A DNA stretch of 64,000 nucleotides, taken from contig DATLTC010000099.1 of the NCBI GenBank assembly GCA_035533755.1, positions 1-64,000 of the forward strand. Direction: 5' to 3'. Shown here piece by piece: positions 54,798-63,034 of this stretch; within the stretch, counting starts at the first letter, position 1, and each line of letters begins with the position of its first letter. A program made the position numbers and the translations under genes. This DNA is from Gemmatimonadaceae bacterium (GTDB lineage Bacteria; Gemmatimonadota; Gemmatimonadetes; Gemmatimonadales; Gemmatimonadaceae). The notes beneath the pieces are model-generated. The model ran no database searches and was not told where the DNA came from. It saw nothing but the letters and a program-made list of their open reading frames with translations.

Positions 54798-56210
54798 ATG
54801 ACACGCCTACCGCTCCGCCTCGCCCTCCCCCCCCTCGCCCTCTTCGTTCTTCTCGCCGCTCCTCGCCCGCTCGCCGCCCAGACCACCGCGTCCACGCCCC
54901 TCGGTCCCACGCAGGGACTGGTGCGCGACGCCACCGTCACCGCGGTCCTCCACGACATCTCGCCCTCGAGACTCCGCGCCACCGACTCGGCGCTCGTCTC
55001 GTTCGGCACCCGGAACACGCTGTCCGACACGCTGTCGTCCACGCGCGGCATCGGCGCGGCGCGGCGCTGGCTGCACGCGCAGATGGAAGCGATCAGCAAG
55101 GACTGCGGCGGATGCCTGCGCGTGGAATACGACCCGGCGATGGTGGAGGTCATGCGCGATCCCGCGCGCCCCACGGTGAACGTGGTCAACGTCCTCGGCT
55201 GGCTGCCGGGCCGCGACACCACGCACGTGATCGTGATCGGCGGACACTACGACTCCTGCGTCTGCAGCCTCCCGGGCGGCGGGTACGACACCACCACCAC
55301 GGCCCCGGGCGCCGATGACGACGGCTCGGGCAGTTCGGCGGTGCTCGAACTCGCGCGCACGTTCGCCAAGCGCTACCCGCACGGCCTGAACGCCACGATC
55401 GTGTTCGCGATCTACGCCGGCGAGGAGCAGGGACTGCTCGGCTCCACCCATCTCGCCAAGCGGCTCAAGGACGGCGGGTACACGGTGCTCGCCGGGATGA
55501 CCGACGACATCGCGGGCGACGTCCAGGCCGAAGACGGGACCGTGGACTCCACGCACGTGCGGATCTTCGCCGCCGACCCCGACAACTCGCCGAGCCGCGA
55601 GCTGGGCCGGTACGTGTGGGCGCTCGGGCACCTCTACCTGCACGGCTTCACCGTGAATCCGATCTGGCGCATCGACCGCATCCAGCGCGGCGGCGACCAC
55701 ATGCCGTACGTGGAGAGCGGATGGGCGGGCCTGCGGTTCAGCGAACCGCTCGAGAACTACAACCACCAGCACCTGCCCACCGACCAGTTCCAGTTCGTGA
55801 ACTTCGGCTATCTGGCCAACGTGGCGCGGGCCAACGCGATGACGGTGGCGTCCATCGCCGCGGCGCCGATCACGCCGCAGGACGCGCGCGCCGTGCGCGA
55901 GGCGCACGGCGCGTCGGGCGGGCAGGCGTGGGCGCTGTCGTGGCAGCCGTCGCCCGGCGCAGTGAAGTACGAGGTGCTCATCCGCCGCACCATCTCGCCG
56001 CAGTACGAGCGCGTGGTGGACGTGGGCAACGTCACCAACTACGTGCTGCACACCCAGCTCGACGACGAATGGGCGGGCGTGCGCGCCGTGGATGCCAACG
56101 GCCACCGCTCGATGACGGCGCCGTTGCCCTCGCCGCCGCCGCTGCGTTCGTTCAACCGCGCCCCGGAACCGGGGCGCGGCGCGCGCGGCGGATCGGGCCC
56201 CACCCCATAA
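54798..56210 (+). CDS. Secreted M28 family metallopeptidase with fibronectin-like tail
   Basis: A 470-residue protein with a signal peptide ending LAAQ near 28. The M28 catalytic domain (about 120-350) shows the zinc ligands in IVIGGHYDS, GADDDGSGSS and IYAGEEQGLLGS. The later acidic ligand is near DIAGDV and the histidine near YNHQHLPTDQFQ. A C-terminal beta module (about 375-445, QAWALSWQPSPGAVKYEVLI) looks like an Fn3-type repeat. A Pro/Gly-rich end follows. It probably degrades peptides outside the inner membrane. It is separate from the lipoprotein M28 gene at 14597. Confidence 0.88.
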   Translation: MTRLPLRLALPPLALFVLLAAPRPLAAQTTASTPLGPTQGLVRDATVTAVLHDISPSRLRATDSALVSFGTRNTLSDTLSSTRGIGAARRWLHAQMEAISKDCGGCLRVEYDPAMVEVMRDPARPTVNVVNVLGWLPGRDTTHVIVIGGHYDSCVCSLPGGGYDTTTTAPGADDDGSGSSAVLELARTFAKRYPHGLNATIVFAIYAGEEQGLLGSTHLAKRLKDGGYTVLAGMTDDIAGDVQAEDGTVDSTHVRIFAADPDNSPSRELGRYVWALGHLYLHGFTVNPIWRIDRIQRGGDHMPYVESGWAGLRFSEPLENYNHQHLPTDQFQFVNFGYLANVARANAMTVASIAAAPITPQDARAVREAHGASGGQAWALSWQPSPGAVKYEVLIRRTISPQYERVVDVGNVTNYVLHTQLDDEWAGVRAVDANGHRSMTAPLPSPPPLRSFNRAPEPGRGARGGSGPTP

Positions 56211-56211
56211 C

Positions 56212-56553
56212 GTGTCCGCGGCCTTCACCCATCTCACGGCCGATCTGTCGGGCGTGCGCGACGAGCAGCTCCGCGATCTGCCGCTGATCACGGGACTGCT
56301 CATCGCGGCGGTGGGTGGGGCCGGGCTGTCGTCGCTCGCCCCGCCGGCGCTGCACGAGCGGCCGCGCGGCGGGATGACCGCCGTGCTGCTGCTCGAGCCC
56401 GGCCATCTGATCGTGCACGCGCTCCCCGACCGCGGCCGGTTGATCCTGGACATGCTCACGCTATCCACCCAGGAGCCGCTCAAGGCCCTGGAGGTGTTCA
56501 CGCGCCGGCTCGCGCCGCGCGACGTGCGCACCGAGATGCGCGCCATCGGGTAG
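56212..56553 (+). CDS. AdoMet decarboxylase (SpeD)-like protein lacking the pyruvoyl-forming serine
   Basis: A 113-residue protein with a GTG start 1 nt after the preceding stop. Length and pattern match bacterial SpeD: an N-terminal HLTADLSGVRDEQL, a middle GMTAVLLLEPGHLIVHALPD and then RGRLILDMLTLSTQEPLKAL. In active SpeD the E-S-H self-cleavage site supplies the pyruvoyl group. Here the serine position is Gly64 (PGHLIVH). The conserved cysteine in the D-x-F-T-C-G motif is also replaced (DMLTLST, position 84). His69 is kept. The protein is probably not a pyruvoyl decarboxylase. Its role is unknown. Confidence 0.6.
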   Translation: MSAAFTHLTADLSGVRDEQLRDLPLITGLLIAAVGGAGLSSLAPPALHERPRGGMTAVLLLEPGHLIVHALPDRGRLILDMLTLSTQEPLKALEVFTRRLAPRDVRTEMRAIG

Positions 56554-56647
56554 CCGGCGGCGCTCCCGTTGCCCCGGAGCGCCGCGCGCAGCAACTTGCC
56601 CGCCGTCCCCACGCGCCCCGCGAACGCCAGCCGAGGAACGTCATCGC

Positions 56648-56992
56648 ATGTCGCCCGTCTTCCAAACCGTCGGCCTGCTCATCCTGTCGAACACGTTCAT
56701 GACCTTCGCGTGGTACGCGCACCTGCGGAATCTCGCCGACCGCAAATGGTACGTCGCCGCGATCGTGAGTTGGTCCATCGCATTCTTCGAATACATGTTC
56801 CAGGTGCCCGCCAACCGCATCGGCTACCAGGTGATGACGCTGGGCCAGCTCAAGATGATCCAGGAGATCGTCACGCTGTCGGTGTTCGTCCCGTTCGCGG
56901 TGTTCTACATGAAGCAGCCGCCGCGGCTGGACTTCCTGTGGGCCGGCCTGTGCATGATGGGCGCGGCGTACTTCATGTTCCGGGCGGCGTGA
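56648..56992 (+). CDS. DUF486 / DMT-type small membrane protein
   Basis: A 114-residue, four-helix membrane protein. Family markers include LLILSNTFMTFAWYAHL at the start, FFEYMFQVPANRIGY, and TLGQLKMIQEIVTLSVFVPF, typical of DUF486. Members resemble small multidrug-resistance/DMT proteins but have no known function. It has its own leader and is not coupled to neighbours. Confidence 0.8.
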   Translation: MSPVFQTVGLLILSNTFMTFAWYAHLRNLADRKWYVAAIVSWSIAFFEYMFQVPANRIGYQVMTLGQLKMIQEIVTLSVFVPFAVFYMKQPPRLDFLWAGLCMMGAAYFMFRAA

Positions 56993-57004
56993 CGGGCCCG
57001 GCCC

Positions 57005-59626
57005 TCACACCGCCTTGCCCACACCCCGCACGATGCCTTCCACGCGCCGCTCGGGATCGAAGTAGCGCCGCGCCAGGGCGAGGATCTGGTCGCGGGTCAC
57101 GGCGCGCACGCGGGCCTCGAACTCGCCCAACTCCTCCAGCCGACCGTTGAGCCAGGCGCCGATGGCGTCGCTCAACACCGCGCCGCCACGCTGCAGCCGA
57201 ATGGCGTGCACGCCGAGCGCGTACGTCTGCACGTGCGCCAGCTCCTCGGCGGTCACCGGCCCGTCGCACAGCTTGGCGAACTCCGCCAGGAGTCCGCGGC
57301 GCGCCACCTCCTCGCGGTCGGGCGACATCGCGATGTAGGCGCCGAACGTTCCCGCCAACCGGCGCTCCGACGCGAAGGCGTGCACGGTGTACGCCAACGA
57401 CTGCTTCTCGCGCAGCTCGTCAAAGAACCGGCCGCCGAGCCCGCTCGCGATCCCGGCCACCAGGCCCGCCGCGTAGCGGTCGTCGTCCACGCGCGAGGGT
57501 CCGGGAAAGAGCATCAGCAGCGCCGTCTGCGCCTTGTCGCGCGACTCCGCCGACGTCGCCACCCGTCGGGGCCATTCCGGCGCCGGCACCGCCGGCGGCT
57601 CGGCGTACGCGAGGTCGGCGAACGCCCGCGCCGCCTCGTCGGCCAGTGCGTCGGGATCGGCATCGCCCACGATGCCAACCACCGACGCCGACCGCAGCAC
57701 GCGCGACGCGTGCCAGCCGCGCGCCGCGTCGGCCGTGATCGCCCCGAGCGACGCCTCGGTGCCCTCGGTGGGCGTGCCGTAGGGATGCGACGGGAACGCC
57801 GCGGCGAGCGCCAGCAGCATCGGGTACCGGTACATGTCGTCGCGCCCCGAGATCACCTCGGAGATCGCGGTCGCCCGCTCGGTCTCCAGCGCGTCGTCGG
57901 AGATCGTCGCGTGCTGCGCCACGTCGGCCAGCAGGTCCACGGCGTCGGCGAACCCGCGCGCGGGCACCGAGATCGACCACCCGAAGCTCTCTCCCCCCAC
58001 GGCCGCGTTCACGCTGCCGCCCAGCATCTCGCCCGCCTCGGCGATCTCCGCCGCCGTGCGCCGCGCCGTGCCCTTGAGCGCCGCGTGGGCCATCAGCGCC
58101 GTGAGCCCCGCCGTCGCCCCGGTCTCCTCGGTGGCTCCGCCCTGCACGAACACGCCCACGTGCGTCATCGGCGAACCGTGCTTGCGCCGCACCAGCACCG
58201 GCACGCCGCGCGCCGTGCGGTACACGCGCACGCCCCACGCCTCGCGCTCGAACGCCGCGCCGGGCACCACCGCCCGGCGCCCCGGGGCGGCGCGGCGGGG
58301 CGCATGCGGCGCCGGAGCGGGCGTGACCGCACCGAGCAGGGCGTGCATGGCGGCCGTGTCGCCCGCCACGACCGGCGCCGACGCCGGCCGGTACACCAGG
58401 GCGCTGGCCTGCTCCGGGTCGAGATACCGCCGGGCCGCTTCGGTCACCTCCTGCGCCGTGCACGACAGCAGCCGGTCGTGGAACGCGTCGGCCATCTGCC
58501 AACCGCCCAGCGCCTCCCACGCGGCCAGGTGATTGGCCTGCCCCTCCATGTCCTCGAGCCGCCGGATCATGCGCGCGTCGAGGATGCGTTGCGCGCGGTC
58601 CACCTCGGCGGGGCCCACGCCGTGTTCGCGCACGCTCAGGATCTCCGCCCACGCCGCGCGCGCCGCGTCGGCCAGCGTGCCGGGCTGGCCCTCGGCCTGC
58701 ACCACGAACACGCCCAACTCGGTGGGCGTGTAGTCATACGCCGTCACCGACGACGCCAACGTCCGCTCGCGCACGGCGCGGTAGAGGCGCGACGCGCGTC
58801 CCGTGCCGAGCACGGTGCCCAGCAATTCCAGCGCCGGCGTGTGGGGATGCAGCGTCGAGACCGTGCGCCAGCCGAACGCCAGCTGCGCCTGGGTGATGTC
58901 GCCGCTCAACTCGCGATAGCGGAATCCCGGCAGTCCCTCCTCCGAGGCTCCGGGCGCGCGGCGCGGCGCGCCGGCGGGCGCGTCGCCGTAGCGCGTCTCG
59001 ATCTGCCGCATCGCGTCGTCCACGTCCACGTCGCCGACCACGGTGAGGATGGTGGTGCTCGGCCGGTAGAAGTTGCGATAGAACCCCGCGACGTCGTAGC
59101 GCGTGAGCCGCCGCAGCCCGTCTTCGCGGCCGATGCGCCAGCGGCGCATGCGGTGTCGATCGAACAGCAGCTCGTGCAGGGTCTCCGTGGCCACGGCGTT
59201 CGGGTTGTCGGCCTTGCGCTTGGCTTCCTGGATGATGACCTCCAGTTCGCGCCCCAACTCGCCCGCGTCGATGAGCGAATTGCCATAGGCGTCGGCCTGG
59301 ATGTCGAGCGCCTCCGCGAACCCCGACGACGGCACCACGGTGTAGTACACGGTGTGGTCGTAGATCGTGCCGGCGTTGAGATAGCCGCCCACCGCCTTGG
59401 TCTGCTTGGCGATCTCGCCCACGCCGCGCCGCGCCGTGCCCTTGAAGTACATGTGCTCGAGCACGTGCGCGATGCCCACGACGTCGTCCGTCTCATCGAA
59501 GTAGCCGGCCTTCACGTGGGTGACGATCGCCACCACGGGCGCCGAGTCGTCGCGGCGGACGAGCACGGTGAGGCCGTTGGGCAGCACGCGGCGGTGGACC
59601 GTGCGCGGGTCGAGGAGTTGGGTCAT
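57005..59626 (-). CDS. M16 family zinc peptidase, two fused inverzincin modules
   Basis: From ATG 59626 the product is 873 residues. The first M16 module (1-430) has the inverted zinc motif HVLEH near residues 52-56 and the distal glutamate in ELEVIIQEAKRKADN. The second module (about 455-870) has lost the motif (ALMAHAALKGT instead of H-x-x-E-H), as is normal for the non-catalytic half of pitrilysin-type enzymes. No signal peptide is obvious at this start. It probably degrades medium-size peptides. Two TPR protein genes lie upstream on the same strand, 44 nt away. Confidence 0.9.
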   Translation of the reverse strand: MTQLLDPRTVHRRVLPNGLTVLVRRDDSAPVVAIVTHVKAGYFDETDDVVGIAHVLEHMYFKGTARRGVGEIAKQTKAVGGYLNAGTIYDHTVYYTVVPSSGFAEALDIQADAYGNSLIDAGELGRELEVIIQEAKRKADNPNAVATETLHELLFDRHRMRRWRIGREDGLRRLTRYDVAGFYRNFYRPSTTILTVVGDVDVDDAMRQIETRYGDAPAGAPRRAPGASEEGLPGFRYRELSGDITQAQLAFGWRTVSTLHPHTPALELLGTVLGTGRASRLYRAVRERTLASSVTAYDYTPTELGVFVVQAEGQPGTLADAARAAWAEILSVREHGVGPAEVDRAQRILDARMIRRLEDMEGQANHLAAWEALGGWQMADAFHDRLLSCTAQEVTEAARRYLDPEQASALVYRPASAPVVAGDTAAMHALLGAVTPAPAPHAPRRAAPGRRAVVPGAAFEREAWGVRVYRTARGVPVLVRRKHGSPMTHVGVFVQGGATEETGATAGLTALMAHAALKGTARRTAAEIAEAGEMLGGSVNAAVGGESFGWSISVPARGFADAVDLLADVAQHATISDDALETERATAISEVISGRDDMYRYPMLLALAAAFPSHPYGTPTEGTEASLGAITADAARGWHASRVLRSASVVGIVGDADPDALADEAARAFADLAYAEPPAVPAPEWPRRVATSAESRDKAQTALLMLFPGPSRVDDDRYAAGLVAGIASGLGGRFFDELREKQSLAYTVHAFASERRLAGTFGAYIAMSPDREEVARRGLLAEFAKLCDGPVTAEELAHVQTYALGVHAIRLQRGGAVLSDAIGAWLNGRLEELGEFEARVRAVTRDQILALARRYFDPERRVEGIVRGVGKAV

Positions 59627-59670
59627 GATGGGGAATGATACGCGGGCGTCCGAGGACGCGCGCCGGCGGG

Positions 59671-60657
59671 TCAGGGCGCCGGGTCGGGCGGGGTGGAGCC
59701 GGTCACGCAGGCCGTCCAGCGCCCGGGGCCGGCGCGCGTGATCCACCGTTCGCCCTCGTCCACGCGCCCCAGCTTGATCAGCGTGCACCCCAGATCGCCC
59801 TGGGCCACGAGGTCTTCGGGGTTGGCCGCCACGGCGCGCACGTAGAACTTGCGGGCCAGCTCGTAGTTGTGCGACGTGAACAGGTACGCGCCCATCTCGC
59901 GCAGCGCGAGGGCGTTGGTCGGGTCGGCGGTGATCGCGAGCTGCAGCTCCTCGTCGGCGAGCGGCAGGTTGCCCACGTCGCGCGCCATCCGCGCCAGGTA
60001 CACGTGCGGCAGCGCGTACGAGGGATCGATGAGCAGGGCGCGGCGAAAGTCGTGCGCCGCGGCCGCGGTGTCGCCACGATCGAACTCGGTGATCGCCAGA
60101 TTCATCACCGCGGCGCGACGCGGGCCGCCGAACCAGTAGTAGGCGGCCGCGCCGACGCCGGCCACGACGAGGGCCACGAGAATCGTGCGCCAGCCCACCC
60201 GGCGCGCGCGGGGTTCGTCGGGCGGCGTGGTGATCGAGGGCATGGCGGGCGGTGGCGCGGGGTGGGCCGCGGCCGGAGGCTGGAGCGGTGGCGCGGCAGC
60301 GGGCGGTGGAGCGAGCGAGCCGTCGAGCGCGGCGATCGCCGCGCGCGCCGCCGCGAGGTCGGCGGCGTCGGGCCGGTAGCCCGCGTCGCGCAGCCGTTCG
60401 CGGGCGGCGTGGAACGCCGCGAGCGCGTTGGCCTGTTCGAAGGTGAGCAACTGCCGCTGGCGCGCGTCACGCACCAAGTCGGTGCCGGTGGCGGCGCTGC
60501 CGCCGATCAGCTTGCGCAGCGCGTCCTCCACCGACACCCACGCGGCGATCAGGTCGGCGGTCAGCTCTTCAGGACGGCGGGATGGATCGAGCCGACCGAT
60601 CATCGTCCGGGCGGCGCCAAGCGCGGCCAGCGCCGCCCGGGTCTCGGTGGAACTCAC
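59671..60657 (-). CDS. Membrane-anchored TPR protein
   Basis: A 328-residue protein. The helical N-terminal cytoplasmic part (1-110) is followed by a Pro/Ala-rich linker at about 112-148, one transmembrane helix (about 155-173) and four to five TPR units from about 180 to 310 (ITEFDRGDTAAAAHDFRRAL, PHVYLARMARDVGNLPLADE, LREMGAYLFTSHNYELARKF). The C-terminal tail carries one cysteine. Its start overlaps the stop of the upstream TPR gene by 4 nt. It probably acts as a protein-assembly scaffold. Partners are unknown. Confidence 0.7.
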   Translation of the reverse strand: MSSTETRAALAALGAARTMIGRLDPSRRPEELTADLIAAWVSVEDALRKLIGGSAATGTDLVRDARQRQLLTFEQANALAAFHAARERLRDAGYRPDAADLAAARAAIAALDGSLAPPPAAAPPLQPPAAAHPAPPPAMPSITTPPDEPRARRVGWRTILVALVVAGVGAAAYYWFGGPRRAAVMNLAITEFDRGDTAAAAHDFRRALLIDPSYALPHVYLARMARDVGNLPLADEELQLAITADPTNALALREMGAYLFTSHNYELARKFYVRAVAANPEDLVAQGDLGCTLIKLGRVDEGERWITRAGPGRWTACVTGSTPPDPAP

Positions 60658-61793
60658 CGGACGATGCGCAGCAGGCCAGCGCTCGCGCTCGCCCGCAGAA
60701 AGCTCTCCGCATCGTGGCTGGGAAGCTGCACGCCCATCTGCGTGAACGCATGATGGGCCTTGCCCTTCATGTATTCCTCGATCGTCGCCGCCGCCTCGCG
60801 ATCATCGCGGTCGCGCATGCGGGTCACGATCTCCTCCCACGAACCTTCGTAGTTGGCGCCGTCGCCGCCCACCACCTGGTGCCCGTCGGCCGGCTCCGCG
60901 CCGCCACGGTCGGCCAGCCCGGTGAGCAGGGTGCCGAACATCTCGAGTTGGTCGCGCGACGCCGCGCCCTCCTCGTCCTCCTCCCCCGTGTCCAGCTCCA
61001 TGAGCAGCTCGTCCACCTCATCGAGATCCTCGGTGAGTTCGGTGAGCCGCGCGCTCCACGGCGTGAGCTCGCCGTCGTTCTCGTCGAGCTTGTAGATCGA
61101 CCGCTTGAGCTCGATCAGCCGCCAGATGCCCAGCTCATCCCAGTGGTCCTCGGGCCGCGTGCGCTCGAAGTGGTACAGCGCGCCCTCGTACTCGGCGCGG
61201 TCGTACAGGATGTTGGCCAGGTAGATGCGCGCCTCGGCATGATCCGAATCGAGCTGCAGCGCGCTGCGCAACGACTGGATGGCCGCCGTATCGTCGCCCA
61301 CGCGGTGCTGCGCGTAGCCCACGCAGGCCACGGCCTCCGCCATCTCCGGCGCCTGCTCCACCGCCTGGTGGAAGAATTCCAGCGACAGCTCGAACAGCAG
61401 CGGCCGCTCCCGGTGCGACGCCTCGCGGAACAGCGCGCGCCCCGCCTGGAGCATGAGATCGAGATCGTCGCTGTACCCCAGCTCGAAGATGCGCCGGAAG
61501 CAGCGCACGGCGGCGTCCTCCTGCCCGAACTTGAGCAGCGTCTCGCCCAGGCCGGCCAGCGCGTCTTCGTGCTCGGGTTCGAGCACCAACGCCTCCTCGA
61601 AACTCCGCCGGGCCCACGGGAATTCCTCCCTGGCCAACCGCGCGTAACCCACGCCGATGTGCAGCTCCACCGAGTTCGGATAGAGCGTCAAGCCCTCACG
61701 CAGCACATCCAACGCTTCGTCGTACAACCCCTCGTTGTAGAGTTGATGGGCACGCTCGTCGTACTCCTCGGAACTCAGGAACGGGGTTGGCAT
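60654..61793 (-). CDS. Cytoplasmic TPR repeat protein
   Basis: A 379-residue soluble protein. About six TPR units fill residues 8-230 (YDERAHQLYNEGLYDEALDV, LHIGVGYARLAREEFPWARR, ALAGLGETLLKFGQEDAAVR). An acidic linker follows (LDEVDELLMELDTGEEDEEG). The C-terminal region ends with a conserved-looking segment near GSWEEIVTRMRD. A GGAGG ribosome site and a good promoter precede it. It is coupled to the membrane-anchored TPR protein, so both probably form one complex. Confidence 0.75.
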   Translation of the reverse strand: MPTPFLSSEEYDERAHQLYNEGLYDEALDVLREGLTLYPNSVELHIGVGYARLAREEFPWARRSFEEALVLEPEHEDALAGLGETLLKFGQEDAAVRCFRRIFELGYSDDLDLMLQAGRALFREASHRERPLLFELSLEFFHQAVEQAPEMAEAVACVGYAQHRVGDDTAAIQSLRSALQLDSDHAEARIYLANILYDRAEYEGALYHFERTRPEDHWDELGIWRLIELKRSIYKLDENDGELTPWSARLTELTEDLDEVDELLMELDTGEEDEEGAASRDQLEMFGTLLTGLADRGGAEPADGHQVVGGDGANYEGSWEEIVTRMRDRDDREAAATIEEYMKGKAHHAFTQMGVQLPSHDAESFLRASASAGLLRIVR

Positions 61794-61828
61794 GGGGATG
61801 TAGACCTCCGGTTCGAGAGGACACGCCT

Positions 61829-61858
61829 ATAGTACAGTCACCGAGCGGCGAAGTTCAA
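61829..61858 (-). promoter_or_regulatory. Sigma-70-like promoter of the TPR gene pair
   Basis: On the minus strand, TTGAAC (complement of 61853-61858), an 18-bp spacer and TACTAT (complement of 61829-61834) stand about 36 nt before the TPR gene start. The ribosome site GGAGG lies between. Both hexamers are close to the sigma-70 consensus. Confidence 0.5.
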
Positions 61859-61896
61859 CGGTGATTTTTGCGCCGCCCCGACGCATTTTGGTGGTG

Positions 61897-62796
61897 CTAC
61901 GGCCTGGCGACGAGGGCCGCCGCGATCTCCGCGGCCAGCCCGGCATTCTGCTCCAGGAGCGCGAGGTTCACTGTGAGGGACCGCCCCTTCGTGACCTCCG
62001 TCACCGCCGCCAGCAGGTACGGCGAGACCGCGGCGCCCCGCACGCCCGCGGCGCGCGCCCGCGCCACGGCGCGACCCACGGCGTCCTCCACCTCAACCCG
62101 CGAAAGCGCAACTTGAGCCGGAGGCGGTTGCACGACGAGCAGCGCCTGCCGGCGCCCCAGGGCCCGGTGCGCGGTAAACATCCGCGCAACCTCGGCCGCC
62201 GATTCCGTGCGCGACGACAGCGCGATGCCCGTGTCCGCGGTGTAGAATCCGGGGAGGTCGGACGTGCGGTAGCCCACCACCGGCACGCCCAGCGTCTCCA
62301 GACGCTCGGCCGTGGCCGCCAGGTCGAGAATCGCCTTGGCGCCGGCGCACACCACCACCATCGGCGTGCGCGACAGCTCCACCAGATCTGCCGATTCGTC
62401 GAACGCCGGCTCGCGATGCACGCCGCCGATGCCGCCCGTGGCGAACACCCGCAGCCCGGCCAGGTGCGCCAGCGCCAGCGACCCTGCCACGGTGGTCGCG
62501 CCGTCGGCCTGCTGCGCCACCGCTGCCGCGAGGTCGCGCGCCGAGACCTTGCGCACGCCGGCGCCGGCCAGGAAGCGTTCCAGTTCGTCGGGCTCGAGTC
62601 CCAACGTGGGCACGCCGTGGGCCACGGCGGTGATCGCCGCGTGCGCGCCCCCGGCGCGCACCGCCGCCGTCATCCGCTGCACGCACTCGCGGTTGGCGGG
62701 CGCCGGCAGCCCCTGCGCGAACACCGAACTCTCGAGTGCGACCACCGGCTCGCCGGCGTCGATGGCGCGGCGCAGCTCGGGCAGGATGCGGATCAC
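61897..62796 (-). CDS. psuG: Pseudouridine-5'-phosphate glycosidase
   Basis: A 299-residue enzyme of the PsuG/IndA family. Landmarks: VVALESSVFAQGLPAPANRE near the start, GVPTLGLEPDELERFL, KVSARDLAAAVAQQADGATT, VFATGGIGGVHRE and LVVCAGAKAILDL-type strands, then PVVGYRTSDLPGFYTADTG. The catalytic lysine of the family lies in the KVSARDL segment. It reversibly splits pseudouridine-5'-phosphate into uracil and ribose-5-phosphate. The usual partner kinase gene psuK is not adjacent here. It overlaps the upstream small gene by 4 nt. Confidence 0.93.
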   Translation of the reverse strand: MIRILPELRRAIDAGEPVVALESSVFAQGLPAPANRECVQRMTAAVRAGGAHAAITAVAHGVPTLGLEPDELERFLAGAGVRKVSARDLAAAVAQQADGATTVAGSLALAHLAGLRVFATGGIGGVHREPAFDESADLVELSRTPMVVVCAGAKAILDLAATAERLETLGVPVVGYRTSDLPGFYTADTGIALSSRTESAAEVARMFTAHRALGRRQALLVVQPPPAQVALSRVEVEDAVGRAVARARAAGVRGAAVSPYLLAAVTEVTKGRSLTVNLALLEQNAGLAAEIAAALVARP

Positions 62797-63023
62797 GCGG
62801 GATCGAAGGCCTCGGCCCGGCGCGAGTCCAGCACCTGGCGTTCGGCGGACGTCGGATCGTAGATCGCGATGACCTTGATCGTCTCGCCGGCGTAGGCGTC
62901 GAAGGCCTTGCCCTGCCCCTTCGTCACGCGGATCTCGTGCCCATCCTCGAACCGCAGCAGCACGAGCGGATGCTCGAGGTTGACGTACCGGCGGCGCAGG
63001 CGGTGGGCCGTGGGTTTCTTCAT
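62793..63023 (-). CDS. Small basic hypothetical protein between the kynureninase-like gene and psuG
   Basis: A 76-residue protein with a basic start (MKKPTAHRLRRRYVNLEHPL), then beta-like strands (VLLRFEDGHEIRVTKGQGKA, ETIKVIAIYDPTSAERQVLD). There is no membrane helix. It starts 11 nt after the kynureninase-like gene and overlaps psuG by 4 nt, so all three are co-transcribed. I do not recognise the family. Confidence 0.6.
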   Translation of the reverse strand: MKKPTAHRLRRRYVNLEHPLVLLRFEDGHEIRVTKGQGKAFDAYAGETIKVIAIYDPTSAERQVLDSRRAEAFDPA

Positions 63024-63034
63024 GGCACGGTGGC

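Noticed and set aside
57206-59638. 810-codon frame opposite the M16 peptidase
   Set aside because: Antisense shadow of the peptidase; Arg/His-rich.
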